In this document: positions 22,561-31,149 of the stretch, in pieces
Position numbering within the stretch: position 1 is the first letter of the stretch
How the letters are laid out: each line of letters starts with the position of its first letter
Origin: CAYHPR01 sp964358895
GTDB lineage: Archaea > Micrarchaeota > Micrarchaeia > CABMEP01
DNA length: 41,937 nucleotides
Reading direction: 5' to 3'
Assembly (NCBI GenBank): GCA_964358895.1
Contig: CAYHPR010000008.1
Coordinates: forward strand, 1 to 41,937
Program-made: the position numbers and the translations under genes
Notes under the pieces: model-generated
What the model saw: only the letters and a program-made list of their open reading frames with translations
Database searches by the model: none
What the model was told of the DNA's origin: nothing

Positions 22561-22974
22561 CTAAGCTGCACTGCCTTTTCCGCCACTCTTGCTAATCTGT
22601 ATCTTTGGCAAAACCATTGGGGGTGCCATGTTTAGTGCACGTACGATTAACGTTCCGTTTACTCCGCATGTGAAATTGATTGCATTGAGCAGCTCTTCTG
22701 CAAACCCATCTGGAAGCTTCTTTGTTTTCTTCCATTCGGCTGCAATCTTGTCTTGGCCGTCTTCTTTTGCTTCAATGTAACCTGTTATTTTTAGTGTTCC
22801 AACTTCTTTCTCGTAAGTAACAGTGTATATGTACTTAATATCTAGAATGCCTTTGTTGACTGCAACGTCCTCGATAGAAACATTGATGTTTAGACCAGTT
22901 GCTTGTTCCTCAGTCTTTTTGTTTACTTCTGCAGCTACAATTCGTCCGCATACTATTGCCATAAATCTCACCAT
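22561..22974 (-). CDS. Conserved-looking beta-rich hypothetical protein
   Basis: 137 residues with long beta strands (ILDIKYIYTVTYEKEVGTLKI), a helix around FAEELLNAINFTCG, and a strand ending LIVRALNMAPPMVLPKIQI. There is no signal peptide or membrane segment, so it is probably cytosolic. The pattern vaguely recalls SecB-like beta-hairpin chaperones, but I cannot support the assignment. ATG 22974 is used; ATG 22962 is possible. The next gene downstream has its own promoter. Confidence 0.6.
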   Translation of the reverse strand: MVRFMAIVCGRIVAAEVNKKTEEQATGLNINVSIEDVAVNKGILDIKYIYTVTYEKEVGTLKITGYIEAKEDGQDKIAAEWKKTKKLPDGFAEELLNAINFTCGVNGTLIVRALNMAPPMVLPKIQISKSGGKGSAA

Positions 22975-23066
22975 TATTGAAAAATAAGAGATGGATGTAT
23001 TGCATCCTACCTCTTTACTTATTACTGCCTGCTTATTCTACATATCAGAGTATAAATAATCAAACG

Positions 23067-23225
23067 TTATTTTGTAAACTTGTAAACGTTATTTCCACAG
23101 GATGGACATTTACCTACTAGCTGATGTCTCTCTCCTCGCTTTGTCTTCAAGGTCTTCTTTTCAAAATCTGTGCACTTAACTTTCTTCTTGTCTTTCATAC
23201 AGTAAAAATCTTCTGATTCTGCCAT
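23067..23225 (-). CDS. 52-residue zinc-ribbon microprotein (DUF5679-like)
   Basis: The frame runs from ATG 23225 to TAA 23067, with a gggggac Shine-Dalgarno between the upstream stop and the ATG. The product opens MAESEDFYCMKDKKKVKC and closes LVGKCPSCGNNVYKFTK, close to small DUF5679-type zinc ribbons. The second Cys of the first CxxC is Asp (CMKD), leaving C9, C18 and the CPSC pair as possible ligands. It follows the MBL-fold hydrolase gene by 12 bases and is probably co-translated. It may bind nucleic acid or protein. Its small size hides it from simple ORF calling. Confidence 0.65.
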   Translation of the reverse strand: MAESEDFYCMKDKKKVKCTDFEKKTLKTKRGERHQLVGKCPSCGNNVYKFTK

Positions 23226-23237
23226 GTTATCGTCCCC

Positions 23238-23909
23238 CTATTTTCTTACTTCAATCGACTGATCCGGTTCCATTGTCATAACTTTCCCGCGAGATACTCT
23301 GCGTGTGAAGTCATGGATATCCTGACTAATTCGATCGTATGTATTGTAGTGCATGGGAATTATAAACTTTGCGCGGAGCATCTTGGTCGAATTCGCTGCA
23401 TCGATAGGATCCATTGTATACCCTCCACCAATTGGAAGCAAGGCGAAATCAACAGCGATGTTTGACATTTCTGCAAACTGATAGGTATCTCCAGCATGAT
23501 AAACCTTAGGGCTGTTTCCTGCACTTACGATATAACCGACAGGATATTGAGACTGAGGGTGTGCTGCTTTTGTGACAAGGACATCAACACCCTTAATCAG
23601 AAATGAATCGCCTATCTGGACGTCCACTTTCTGCCGGTTGCTGATGTCGATCTGTTTCAATGCAACAGATGGACCGACAACGGAAGCAGCTGTCCGCTCA
23701 GCAATCTCTTTAATGGCGGCTGCATCGCAATGTGGCGCATGCTCATGCGTGATCAAGATTACATCTGCTCGCTTAATGAGTGAAGAAGTAATAAGTGGAA
23801 TCTTGCATTTGTCCTTGAGACCTGATCCGAAGAATGGATCGATAAGCACAGTTACTCCATTCAAATTCAGCTCGAATCCCGAGTGACCGATGTATCTAAT
23901 ACTGTCCAT
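23238..23909 (-). CDS. UPF0173-type metallo-beta-lactamase-fold hydrolase
   Basis: 223 residues from ATG 23909. The opening IRYIGHSGFEL is the hallmark of the UPF0173 branch. THEHAPHCD carries the metal ligands, and AAHP, HAGDTYQF and IPMHYNTYD supply the remaining His/Asp residues. It is probably a metal-dependent hydrolase; the natural substrate is not established. The TTG at 23918 would add three residues. The zinc-ribbon microprotein follows 12 bases downstream. Confidence 0.9.
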   Translation of the reverse strand: MDSIRYIGHSGFELNLNGVTVLIDPFFGSGLKDKCKIPLITSSLIKRADVILITHEHAPHCDAAAIKEIAERTAASVVGPSVALKQIDISNRQKVDVQIGDSFLIKGVDVLVTKAAHPQSQYPVGYIVSAGNSPKVYHAGDTYQFAEMSNIAVDFALLPIGGGYTMDPIDAANSTKMLRAKFIIPMHYNTYDRISQDIHDFTRRVSRGKVMTMEPDQSIEVRK

Positions 23910-24016
23910 ATGTATCAACTACCCTACTAGATGTTCTATTGACTATTTGGTTATAATACATCTACGTCGAACACATTTAAAATGTAAGCATTTATGCTCT
24001 CGGTGGGCTGCAAAGG

Positions 24017-24024
24017 CTTTAAAG
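24017..24024 (+). promoter_or_regulatory. TATA box choosing ATG 24046
   Basis: The motif ctttaaag is centred 26 bases before ATG 24046 but only 20 before ATG 24040, favouring the third codon of the longer frame. Confidence 0.55.
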
Positions 24025-24045
24025 AACTTCAATCAATAGATGTTC

Positions 24046-24885
24046 ATGGCAAAAATGACAAAAATTACGTTAGTTAGATTTCTGATAATAGCTATATTTT
24101 TGGTTAGTATTCTCGCTAGCATAAACTATGCTGCATTCCAGAGATCGTTCTTGAACATGCAGATAAAGATCAATGATGACGGATCTGCAGATGTGAAGAA
24201 AGAGATCAGATTCTTCATGGACAGTACTGACTCAATCGAACTTTACAAACTATCGCTAAGAACAACTAATGATTTAGCAGGGTGGAGGAACAGAATTGGA
24301 CTGGATGACATCCGCTTCCATATAGACACATCACTTGCTCCAATCGAATCAATCAGAATCCAACCGCTAGAGCCGGATACGTGCAACTTTGAAAGAACTG
24401 CATGCTATGGAACATTTATGTTTGACTTCAAAACTAAAGCACCAACAAATAACACAGGCTTGATAGTTATTGAAAAATATATTAAACCTCGAGTCTCAGC
24501 ATATAAGCTAAATATCAACGCCTTGTCTTTCGAAACAGCTTTGACTGGTGATGCATTCATACCCGAAAGAACTTCTATTGAGATAATATTGCCTGCAGGT
24601 GCATCAAACATAAGAATGAATCCAAAACCTACAGAGTATGTTGAGGATATTCCAAATGGAGCCACTAAGCTTACCTGGCAAGGCCGTATTTCTCTGGCAA
24701 ATGCGGAGTTGTATTTTGAAAAGAAAGAATCACTGATATCAGAAGTCACGGGATTCTTCAGCAGCTTGCAAGATCGGGCACTGCAATGGATTTCCTCAAA
24801 AGAAGGAATTGTTATTTCCGTATCGGCTTTGCTTATTATGGCAGCATACATCTGGCTGCAGAGAAGCGGCCGCACAGATCATTAA
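24046..24885 (+). CDS. Membrane-anchored exported protein, unknown function
   Basis: 279 residues: an N-terminal hydrophobic segment (residues 8-26), a large extracellular beta-rich domain (about 30-240) with a Cys pair (CNFERTAC) and a sequon, and a C-terminal membrane helix (about 250-268) with a short basic tail. It resembles archaeal exported proteins with an anchored beta-sandwich, but I recognise no family. pheS begins four bases after its stop, so it probably sits at the head of the pheS-pheT transcript, an odd partner. Confidence 0.65.
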   Translation: MAKMTKITLVRFLIIAIFLVSILASINYAAFQRSFLNMQIKINDDGSADVKKEIRFFMDSTDSIELYKLSLRTTNDLAGWRNRIGLDDIRFHIDTSLAPIESIRIQPLEPDTCNFERTACYGTFMFDFKTKAPTNNTGLIVIEKYIKPRVSAYKLNINALSFETALTGDAFIPERTSIEIILPAGASNIRMNPKPTEYVEDIPNGATKLTWQGRISLANAELYFEKKESLISEVTGFFSSLQDRALQWISSKEGIVISVSALLIMAAYIWLQRSGRTDH

Positions 24886-24888
24886 TTA

Positions 24889-26412
24889 ATGATGACTTTA
24901 TCCGATGAGTTTGGTGAGAATGTGAAAGAAGATAAAAATGAAAACAAGAATGACAAAGATCAAATCTCAACACTTCATCAAAATGACTTGACACTTGCAT
25001 CCGCTATAAAGAAAAAAGATTGGACAGGCATCGAAGAAGCTGCAAAACTTTCTGGTTTGAATAAAGACGCTGTCCTTAGATCTGCGTTTACGCTCAGAGA
25101 TTTCGAGTTAATCGAAATAAAAGAGCAATCGAAAGAGACGTATAAATTGACTGCGGAAGGACAGAGATTTCTGAAGGAAGGATATCCTGAACAGAAAATT
25201 GCTGTTATTGCGGAGAAAGGCGCTAGCATCGATAAATTAAGTGACGAAGAGAAAAAAATCGGATTGCCGTGGGCACTAAAAAACGGATGGATTGAAGTAT
25301 CTGCTGGAAAAATCAAACTTAAAGAAAAACCAAAGGGCTATTCACTGATTGAAGGATTAAAACAAACAAGTGAAGGCCTAGTGCCTGATAAAAAAATTCT
25401 AGACATACTTCTTTCTAGAAAAAATATAGAAATGAAAGTCACAAAAAATTATGAAATAAAACTTACAACTGAAGGAATGAAAGTGGCAGAAAAGACGAAA
25501 GAAAAAACTGCTGCTCCTGAGGTAAATGAGCTGACTCATGAAATGATTGTCAGTGGTAAATGGAAAGACATTGCGCTCCGTAGGTATAACACAGAAGCAG
25601 ATGTTGAAAAACCAGCATATGGATCAAAACACCCTCTTTCAGCTTACATAGAAAAAGTTCGTGACATATTTCTTTCAATGGGTTTTGAAGAGATGGAAGG
25701 ACCGGAAGTTGAAAGCTCCTTCTGGAACTTTGACGCTCTCTTTACACCGCAGGACCATCCGGCCCGTGAATTGCATGATACATTTTATTTGAAGCGACCA
25801 GCGTACATGCCATTTCCTACAGATGTTTCTGAAAAAGTGAAACAAATGCACGAAAGTGTTTGGAAATATTCGTGGGATCCGAATGTGGCAGAACAAGCAG
25901 TATTAAGGACACATACAACACCAGTATCCGCAAGGACCCTTGTAGATATTGCAAAGAAGAAAAAGAAACCTGGCAAATATTTTGTTATTGATAGAGTGTA
26001 TAGGAATGAAGCGACTGACTTTAGCCACCTAGCAGAATTCCATCAGATAGAAGGAATTGTGGTATGGAAAAAAGCAAACTTCAGACACTTGCTTGGACTT
26101 CTTGAAGAATTTTACAAACGGCTAGGTTTCAGAAAAACCCGGTTCAGACCGCATTACTTTCCATACACCGAACCGTCACTTGAAATTGATGTTTATTTAG
26201 AAAACAGAAAACAATGGATAGAATTAGGAGGAGCAGGAATCTTCAGACCTGAAGTCACACGACCGCTATGGGGAGATTATCCTGTGCTTGCATGGGGACT
26301 TGGCCTTGAAAGAACTCTGTTGCTTCAGATGGGTGAAAAAGATTTGCGAAAATTCTATCAAAATGACCTACACTGGTTGAAAGACAACGCAGTGCTGAAG
26401 TTGAAACAATAA
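24889..26412 (+). CDS. pheS: Phenylalanyl-tRNA synthetase alpha subunit
   Basis: 507 residues of archaeal/eukaryal-type PheS. Residues 30-210 contain tandem winged-helix modules that bind tRNA-Phe, preceded by a charged leader. The class II catalytic core follows with HPLSAYIEKVRDIFLSMGF, motif 2 DRVYRNEATDFSHLAEFH and motif 3 GLGLERTLLLQMG near the end. It forms an alpha2-beta2 enzyme with the product of the next gene, 63 bases downstream. ATG 24889 is used; ATG 24892 is equally possible. Confidence 0.96.
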   Translation: MMTLSDEFGENVKEDKNENKNDKDQISTLHQNDLTLASAIKKKDWTGIEEAAKLSGLNKDAVLRSAFTLRDFELIEIKEQSKETYKLTAEGQRFLKEGYPEQKIAVIAEKGASIDKLSDEEKKIGLPWALKNGWIEVSAGKIKLKEKPKGYSLIEGLKQTSEGLVPDKKILDILLSRKNIEMKVTKNYEIKLTTEGMKVAEKTKEKTAAPEVNELTHEMIVSGKWKDIALRRYNTEADVEKPAYGSKHPLSAYIEKVRDIFLSMGFEEMEGPEVESSFWNFDALFTPQDHPARELHDTFYLKRPAYMPFPTDVSEKVKQMHESVWKYSWDPNVAEQAVLRTHTTPVSARTLVDIAKKKKKPGKYFVIDRVYRNEATDFSHLAEFHQIEGIVVWKKANFRHLLGLLEEFYKRLGFRKTRFRPHYFPYTEPSLEIDVYLENRKQWIELGGAGIFRPEVTRPLWGDYPVLAWGLGLERTLLLQMGEKDLRKFYQNDLHWLKDNAVLKLKQ

Positions 26413-26475
26413 AATGAATGGTAAAAACCGTAGTAAATAAACTGCTAGGAAGTAATAGAAACCGTAGGTGTCTAT

Positions 26476-28095
26476 ATGGCAACGATCACATTTAAACGCA
26501 AGGAACTGGAAGAATTCATAGGTAAATCAAGACCTATTGAAGAATTGGTAAATGCATTTGAAATGTTAGGCATGCCAGTTGACAAGTTTAATGAGGAAGA
26601 GATTACAGCAGATGTGACAACAGACCGTGTGGATATGTACACTGTTGAAGGAGCTGGCAGAGCAATTGGTCTTTTCTTGGGTTTGAAAGAACCTAAAAAA
26701 TATCGGCCAGAGTCGTCAAAAATTGTAATGACTATTGATAAAGTTGCCGCCAGGCCTTATGCAGTTGCATTTGCAGCCAAAGGAGTTAAGATTGACGAAG
26801 CTTTTCTGCGCTCCTTGATAATGGCACAAGAAAAAATCCATGAAACGTTTGGAAGAAAACGAAAAAAAGTTGCAATTGGGATTCATGATCTTGATAAAAT
26901 TGAACAGCCGTTAGCATATAGGCAATTCAAATTCACAACATTTATTCCGCTAGATATGAACAAAGAGATGGATCCTCAACAGATCCTAAAGGACCATCCA
27001 AAGGGCAAGGAATACGCTTGGATCTTCGAGGGAATTAACGAATATCCGATGGTTCTTGATAAAAAAGGAGTAATCTCATTCCCTCCAATAATCAATGCCG
27101 AACGGACGAGAGTTACTGAAACCACAAGAAATCTGCTGTTCGAGATCACAGGCACATCTGAGATGGCAGTTTCAGCAATCCTTCACATTTTTGCTGCATC
27201 GATGGCAGACAGAGGGGCAAAAATTGAGAATATCAAACTGAAAATGCTCGATGGAGAGAAAGACAGCTTAATCAATGAAAGAAAAGAAAAATTGTCAGCA
27301 AAATTTGCAAATGAAACGCTTGGAATGAAATTGACAAACCAAGAGATTATAGATACACTCAAGAAAATGGGTCACAATCTAATCAAAAATGAAGGCGATG
27401 AGCTGATTATTGATGTACCCTCTTACAGAGCAGATATTCTGCATGAAGTTGATTTTGTTGAGGATATAGCAGTAGGTTATGGATATCAGAACATAAAATC
27501 AGACCTGCCTAAACTGCTTACTATCGGCCAGTCGACTAGTTTGAAAGAGAAGGAAAAACAAATAAGCCGACTGCTAATATCTGCTGGATTTAATGAAATT
27601 GTTACATGGACACTTACTAATGAAAGAATAGAATCGAATGCATCGATTCAAACTGATAGTGTTGAAATAAAAAATCCAAGAACTAATGACTTCACCAGAT
27701 TCCGACAATCAGTCTATCCGTCTGCTCTAACTGTCCTTTCAGAAAATAAAACTAGTGGACTTCCACAGAAAATATTTGAGATAGGAAGAACGGCTGATGA
27801 AAAAGGAGTATGTAGCACATCACTGAGTGCAATGATTACGGATTACACTGCTTCGTTCAGTAATATTAAAGGAATTTTAGAGTTGGTAGGAGAAGTTATG
27901 CCGATTAGTGTAAAATCTCAAGATAAAACTTTTCTTATACCTGGAAGAGCGCTGTCAATAACCTCAAATGGTGAAGAGATAGGTTGGTGCGGAGAGATAC
28001 ATCCTCAATTGCTTGAAAAATTCAAGTTAGAGTATCCTGTCGCTGCACTTGAACTCAAACTTAACCCAATTGGCAGCAAACCGACAAAGAAGTAG
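26476..28095 (+). CDS. pheT: Phenylalanyl-tRNA synthetase beta subunit
   Basis: 539 residues, the usual length for archaeal PheT. It opens MATITFKRKELEEFIG. The B3/B4 editing region, which removes Tyr-tRNA-Phe, lies around residues 80-260. A B5 segment (LGMKLTNQEIIDTLKKMG) lies near 280-345, and a catalytic-like domain follows with DILHEVDFVEDIAVGYGY. It lacks the bacterial N-terminal EMAP/OB and C-terminal FDX domains, as expected in archaea. An aggtg Shine-Dalgarno precedes the ATG. A palindrome at 28102-28116 follows its stop. Confidence 0.96.
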   Translation: MATITFKRKELEEFIGKSRPIEELVNAFEMLGMPVDKFNEEEITADVTTDRVDMYTVEGAGRAIGLFLGLKEPKKYRPESSKIVMTIDKVAARPYAVAFAAKGVKIDEAFLRSLIMAQEKIHETFGRKRKKVAIGIHDLDKIEQPLAYRQFKFTTFIPLDMNKEMDPQQILKDHPKGKEYAWIFEGINEYPMVLDKKGVISFPPIINAERTRVTETTRNLLFEITGTSEMAVSAILHIFAASMADRGAKIENIKLKMLDGEKDSLINERKEKLSAKFANETLGMKLTNQEIIDTLKKMGHNLIKNEGDELIIDVPSYRADILHEVDFVEDIAVGYGYQNIKSDLPKLLTIGQSTSLKEKEKQISRLLISAGFNEIVTWTLTNERIESNASIQTDSVEIKNPRTNDFTRFRQSVYPSALTVLSENKTSGLPQKIFEIGRTADEKGVCSTSLSAMITDYTASFSNIKGILELVGEVMPISVKSQDKTFLIPGRALSITSNGEEIGWCGEIHPQLLEKFKLEYPVAALELKLNPIGSKPTKK

Positions 28096-28101
28096 ACTAG
28101 A

Positions 28102-28116
28102 GATAGGTTACCTATC
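28102..28116. promoter_or_regulatory. Perfect 15-base palindrome before the ACT gene promoter
   Basis: GATAGGT-T-ACCTATC lies seven bases after the pheT stop and 18 bases upstream of the ACT gene's TATA box. Its size suits a dimeric regulator binding upstream; a short terminator stem is the alternative, but no U-run follows directly. Confidence 0.45.
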
Positions 28117-28133
28117 GAAATAAGGGAATTCTT

Positions 28134-28146
28134 AAGCTTTTTAAAA
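28134..28146 (+). promoter_or_regulatory. TATA box of the ACT-domain gene
   Basis: The motif agctttttaaaac is centred 27 bases before ATG 28168. Confidence 0.6.
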
Positions 28147-28167
28147 CCCATTGAAAAAAGAAAACAC

Positions 28168-28602
28168 ATGAGAAGATCAAGACGGATGCTAGTTATACCC
28201 AAAGCGAAGGAGAATCCAAAGAAAGAGGTAAACGAGATACTTACTAATAATGGAATAAAAGTAGAAAAAATAGAAACAGAGCTCATTGGTAATGAAGCAG
28301 TTGTGTGGATCACTACTGCCCAAGAAAAAAAGGCAAAGTCAGTTCTTAGCAAGAAGGACATCAAATCTTTCACATCGGATGTAGTAATCGTTAAGCTACA
28401 AGACAAACCTGGTGAACTGGCAAAGATAGCTAGAATTCTCAGCTCATCAGATATAATGCTTAAAGATGCCCATCTTATTCTAAAAGACGGAAAAAGCGCT
28501 TTATACGGAATAACTACGAATAGACCAAAAGAAACTGCAAAGATGGTTGAGAAAATTGTTAACTTTATGGAAAGTGAAGATAAACAAGAAAAATCTATTT
28601 AA
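28168..28602 (+). CDS. ACT-domain regulatory protein
   Basis: 144 residues. The C-terminal 70 residues form an ACT module: DVVIVKLQDKPGELAKIARI, with the ligand-loop DKPGEL, then a second strand-helix unit. Residues 1-65 look like a degenerate second ACT-like beta-alpha unit. ACT domains bind amino acids, so an amino-acid sensor downstream of pheST is plausible. It has its own leaderless promoter. It converges with the NFACT gene, with nine bases between stops. Confidence 0.8.
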   Translation: MRRSRRMLVIPKAKENPKKEVNEILTNNGIKVEKIETELIGNEAVVWITTAQEKKAKSVLSKKDIKSFTSDVVIVKLQDKPGELAKIARILSSSDIMLKDAHLILKDGKSALYGITTNRPKETAKMVEKIVNFMESEDKQEKSI

Positions 28603-28611
28603 AAATTTAGA

Positions 28612-29736
28612 TTAGACTAAATCAATTTCAATAAACCTATCCTTGAGAACTGCTTTATTTTTCATCAAAACTTTAGACAGCTCTTCTTTATTTTTATCTT
28701 TTTTGAACTTAGCGAACGCAGATATCAGTTGTTCTACTAGTTCTTTTTTCTTTAGAAGTAATTCGGCTATTTCTTTAATCTCTCTTTCTTCGACTTCCAA
28801 AGAAGTGACATGCTCTTGTTGATGTTTTAGCTTCTTAATTATTTTTTCAAGTTTAACGTTTGATACCTCAGTTTCTGCAGTTTTGCTATACTTTGAATAT
28901 AGCAGGTCAAGGAGATCTGAAAAGGTAGCAAAGTTTGATTCTACTTTTTTGGTTTGCAGATCAAAACCAGAATAGGTCTTATCTTCATAAATAACTGACT
29001 GCTTACCTGCATTTTTCACAAAGTCGGATGCAAATTTAAAGATTAATTCTATTTCTTTCAGAGTAACCTCCTTCGTTTTTTTCTTTGGGTCTAAGCCCTG
29101 GTGCTTAAGAATTTCATTAAAATATAATGCTGGAAAATTAATCAGCCGAGAAAGGTTTACAATAATTGATAGTTCTTTATCTGCAGCTCTGACAAAATAC
29201 TCTGCTGTAATTTGACTTATGCTTGTTTTTTTAGATGGAAGTACAGAATATGCTTCGCCTTTTCCTATCTTTCTTATTTTTGTTTCTTCATTTCTCAACG
29301 CGCTAATGATAATTGAATTTTTATCAACAAGAATCAAGTTTCCTTTGCCAAAGAATTCAATAATCAAAGCTGCATCCTCGGATGAAAGTTTAATCACTCT
29401 ATCCATATTTAGCTGCTCAAAACCAGTTATCTGCTTGTTTTCTAGATATTTTCTAACTGTCATTGCAAATGCAGTCGGTTCTTTGAAGTCTCTCGTGAAA
29501 TTTGTAAAATTGAAACAGTATGGAAGTAGGATAAGGAGAGTTTTCTGGCCATCTCCCTTAAGTTTCAAGAAAAATTCATTATCATTATACTGATAAAATT
29601 TATCGAAACGCTTCCCGACAACATTTGGCTTAAGCTCATTAACTAATGCTAAAAGATCTATGTTTGTTAATTCCCGCAGTATGGAGTTTAGTACATTGCG
29701 GGATGCAGGATGCGAAACAGGAGATACATTCGACAT
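28612..29736 (-). CDS. RqcH/NEMF-type NFACT-N protein lacking the NFACT-R domain
   Basis: 374 residues. The N-terminal NFACT-N domain (about 28-180, starting NIDLLALVNELKPNVVGKRFDKFYQ) includes MDRVIKL, matching the Asp-Arg motif needed by RqcH for Ala-tailing of stalled chains. A helical region and the first arm of the coiled coil (280-360) follow, ending FIEIDLV. Archaeal RqcH is normally about 650 residues, with a second coil arm and a C-terminal NFACT-R domain; here the gene stops where these should begin, nine bases from the ACT gene. It lies 16 bases downstream of cdc6, in the same operon. Confidence 0.85.
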   Translation of the reverse strand: MSNVSPVSHPASRNVLNSILRELTNIDLLALVNELKPNVVGKRFDKFYQYNDNEFFLKLKGDGQKTLLILLPYCFNFTNFTRDFKEPTAFAMTVRKYLENKQITGFEQLNMDRVIKLSSEDAALIIEFFGKGNLILVDKNSIIISALRNEETKIRKIGKGEAYSVLPSKKTSISQITAEYFVRAADKELSIIVNLSRLINFPALYFNEILKHQGLDPKKKTKEVTLKEIELIFKFASDFVKNAGKQSVIYEDKTYSGFDLQTKKVESNFATFSDLLDLLYSKYSKTAETEVSNVKLEKIIKKLKHQQEHVTSLEVEEREIKEIAELLLKKKELVEQLISAFAKFKKDKNKEELSKVLMKNKAVLKDRFIEIDLV

Positions 29737-29752
29737 AAGCTAAGTTACATTC

Positions 29753-30934
29753 TTATATTTTTAACATTAGCTCTTCAACTGTTTTCTTTATCTTTTCAGG
29801 AGAATAAGAAAGTTTTACTAAAGTAGAATGGCCGCGCATACCTTTGCCTGATTCAACCGTCTGAACAAGACCTAATGCATCTAGTTCTCTAATATATTCT
29901 TTACACCACCTAGAACTTCTATACTCGCGCCTTATTTTCTTACAAACTTCCGAATAGGTTTCGTAAATCTCTCCGGACATAAACATACTCTCAGGTTCAT
30001 TAGTGAGTTTTGAATATTTGCTACCGCGAATATAAAGAGTCGCCAAAGCATATAGAACAAGTTGCTGATGTTCCGGCAGAGTTACAATCGCTTCAACTAC
30101 TATGTCCTCTTCGACACTTTTTCTTGCAAGTTCTACATGAATATGCGTTACTTCTTTGTCCTTTTTCACGTCAGCAATTTCACCAGCATACAGCAACAGC
30201 TTAAGCGCATATCTTGCATCGCCAGTTTCTCGCGCTGCAATTGCGGATGCTAGATTTACTGCAGACTCATTGCATGTCCGTTCATTGAAGCCAACTGCAG
30301 CTCTTTGCTGAAGGATCTCGCGCAATTGATCAGAATCATATGGAGGAAAAACGATTTCATTTTCAAGTAGTGCGGATTTGCTTCTTGAATCAAGCTGGTG
30401 CTTAAAGGAAATCTTATTTGAGATACCTATCATAGAGATCCCGCCATGCTTAAGATCGTCATTCGCACGAGTAAGAGTATAAACAAGCTCGTTAAGATCT
30501 TTAATCATATCAATCTCATCAAGAACAATTATGAGGGATCTCTTCCCTTCCTCAATCCAGTCCAGTATCTTTTCATAAAAAACAGATGGTGAAAAACCAC
30601 TTTTTGAAAATCCGACTGTATCAGTAGATATTTTTTGTAAAACTTTGTAACGAGTATTGTACATCCTGCAGTTTATGTAATTGATAACACCATTAGAAGG
30701 AAGCTCAGCGAAACGTTTCATTACATATTTGACTGAGGAGGTCTTTCCAGTACCTGTTTTTCCATAAAGAAATATGTTTCTTGGCCTCTTTCCATGAAAA
30801 ACAGGAGTTATAGAACGCATTATTCGCTCAATTTCTTTTTCTCTGTGGACAATCTTATCAGGTAAAAAGTGTGGCGATAGGGCGTCCCTGTTAAAGAAAA
30901 CCGATCGCTCTGATAAAATATCTCTAAAATTCAA
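29753..30934 (-). CDS. cdc6: Orc1/Cdc6 replication initiator
   Basis: 393 residues: AAA+ ATPase with Walker A GKTGTGKTSS (residues 58-67), Walker B VLDEIDMI (Asp139-Glu140), sensor region MIGISNKI, and a C-terminal winged helix (about 305-393) that binds origin DNA. It marks the origin and helps load MCM. The start is TTG 30934, with a ggtgt Shine-Dalgarno upstream and no in-frame ATG nearby. It is divergent from pcna across a 215-base region holding origin-like repeats, and leads an operon with the NFACT gene. Confidence 0.95.
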   Translation of the reverse strand: MNFRDILSERSVFFNRDALSPHFLPDKIVHREKEIERIMRSITPVFHGKRPRNIFLYGKTGTGKTSSVKYVMKRFAELPSNGVINYINCRMYNTRYKVLQKISTDTVGFSKSGFSPSVFYEKILDWIEEGKRSLIIVLDEIDMIKDLNELVYTLTRANDDLKHGGISMIGISNKISFKHQLDSRSKSALLENEIVFPPYDSDQLREILQQRAAVGFNERTCNESAVNLASAIAARETGDARYALKLLLYAGEIADVKKDKEVTHIHVELARKSVEEDIVVEAIVTLPEHQQLVLYALATLYIRGSKYSKLTNEPESMFMSGEIYETYSEVCKKIRREYRSSRWCKEYIRELDALGLVQTVESGKGMRGHSTLVKLSYSPEKIKKTVEELMLKI

Positions 30935-31149
30935 TATAACACCTAAAATTTTCTAAAATGCTCTAGAGTCCCCATAATTTTTATGGGATTTATACTAGAT
31001 ATTTACTAAATGACTTTATTTAACGCGTTCCCACAAAATTGAAGACTAAACATATTGAAGTACATATATATAAAAAGCTAATGCTGTTATTTTTATCAGT
31101 ACTAAAAAAGTTTTAAACAATATACGGAAATAAATTTGCAAAACTTTTT
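30935..31149. other. oriC: Probable replication origin between cdc6 and pcna
   Basis: This AT-rich region is the only long non-coding gap near cdc6. It holds an inverted repeat CCCATAA-TTT-TTATGGG (30971-30987) and a related ttCCCACAAaa at 31029-31039. A further inverted partner, gtgggaaaa, lies at 31156-31164, just inside pcna. These share a core TCCCA(T/C)AA and could be origin recognition boxes; a long A/T tract (31040-31140) would serve as the unwinding element. Archaeal origins commonly lie beside cdc6. The motif assignment is by eye. Confidence 0.55.
31110..31118 (+). promoter_or_regulatory. TATA box of pcna
   Basis: The motif gttttaaac is centred 35 bases before the TTG at 31150, giving a very short leader. 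No in-frame ATG exists between it and the gene. Confidence 0.45.

Noticed and set aside
22561..22974. SecB-like chaperone assignment for the 137-residue protein
   Set aside because: Only a vague beta-strand pattern; no motif that distinguishes it.
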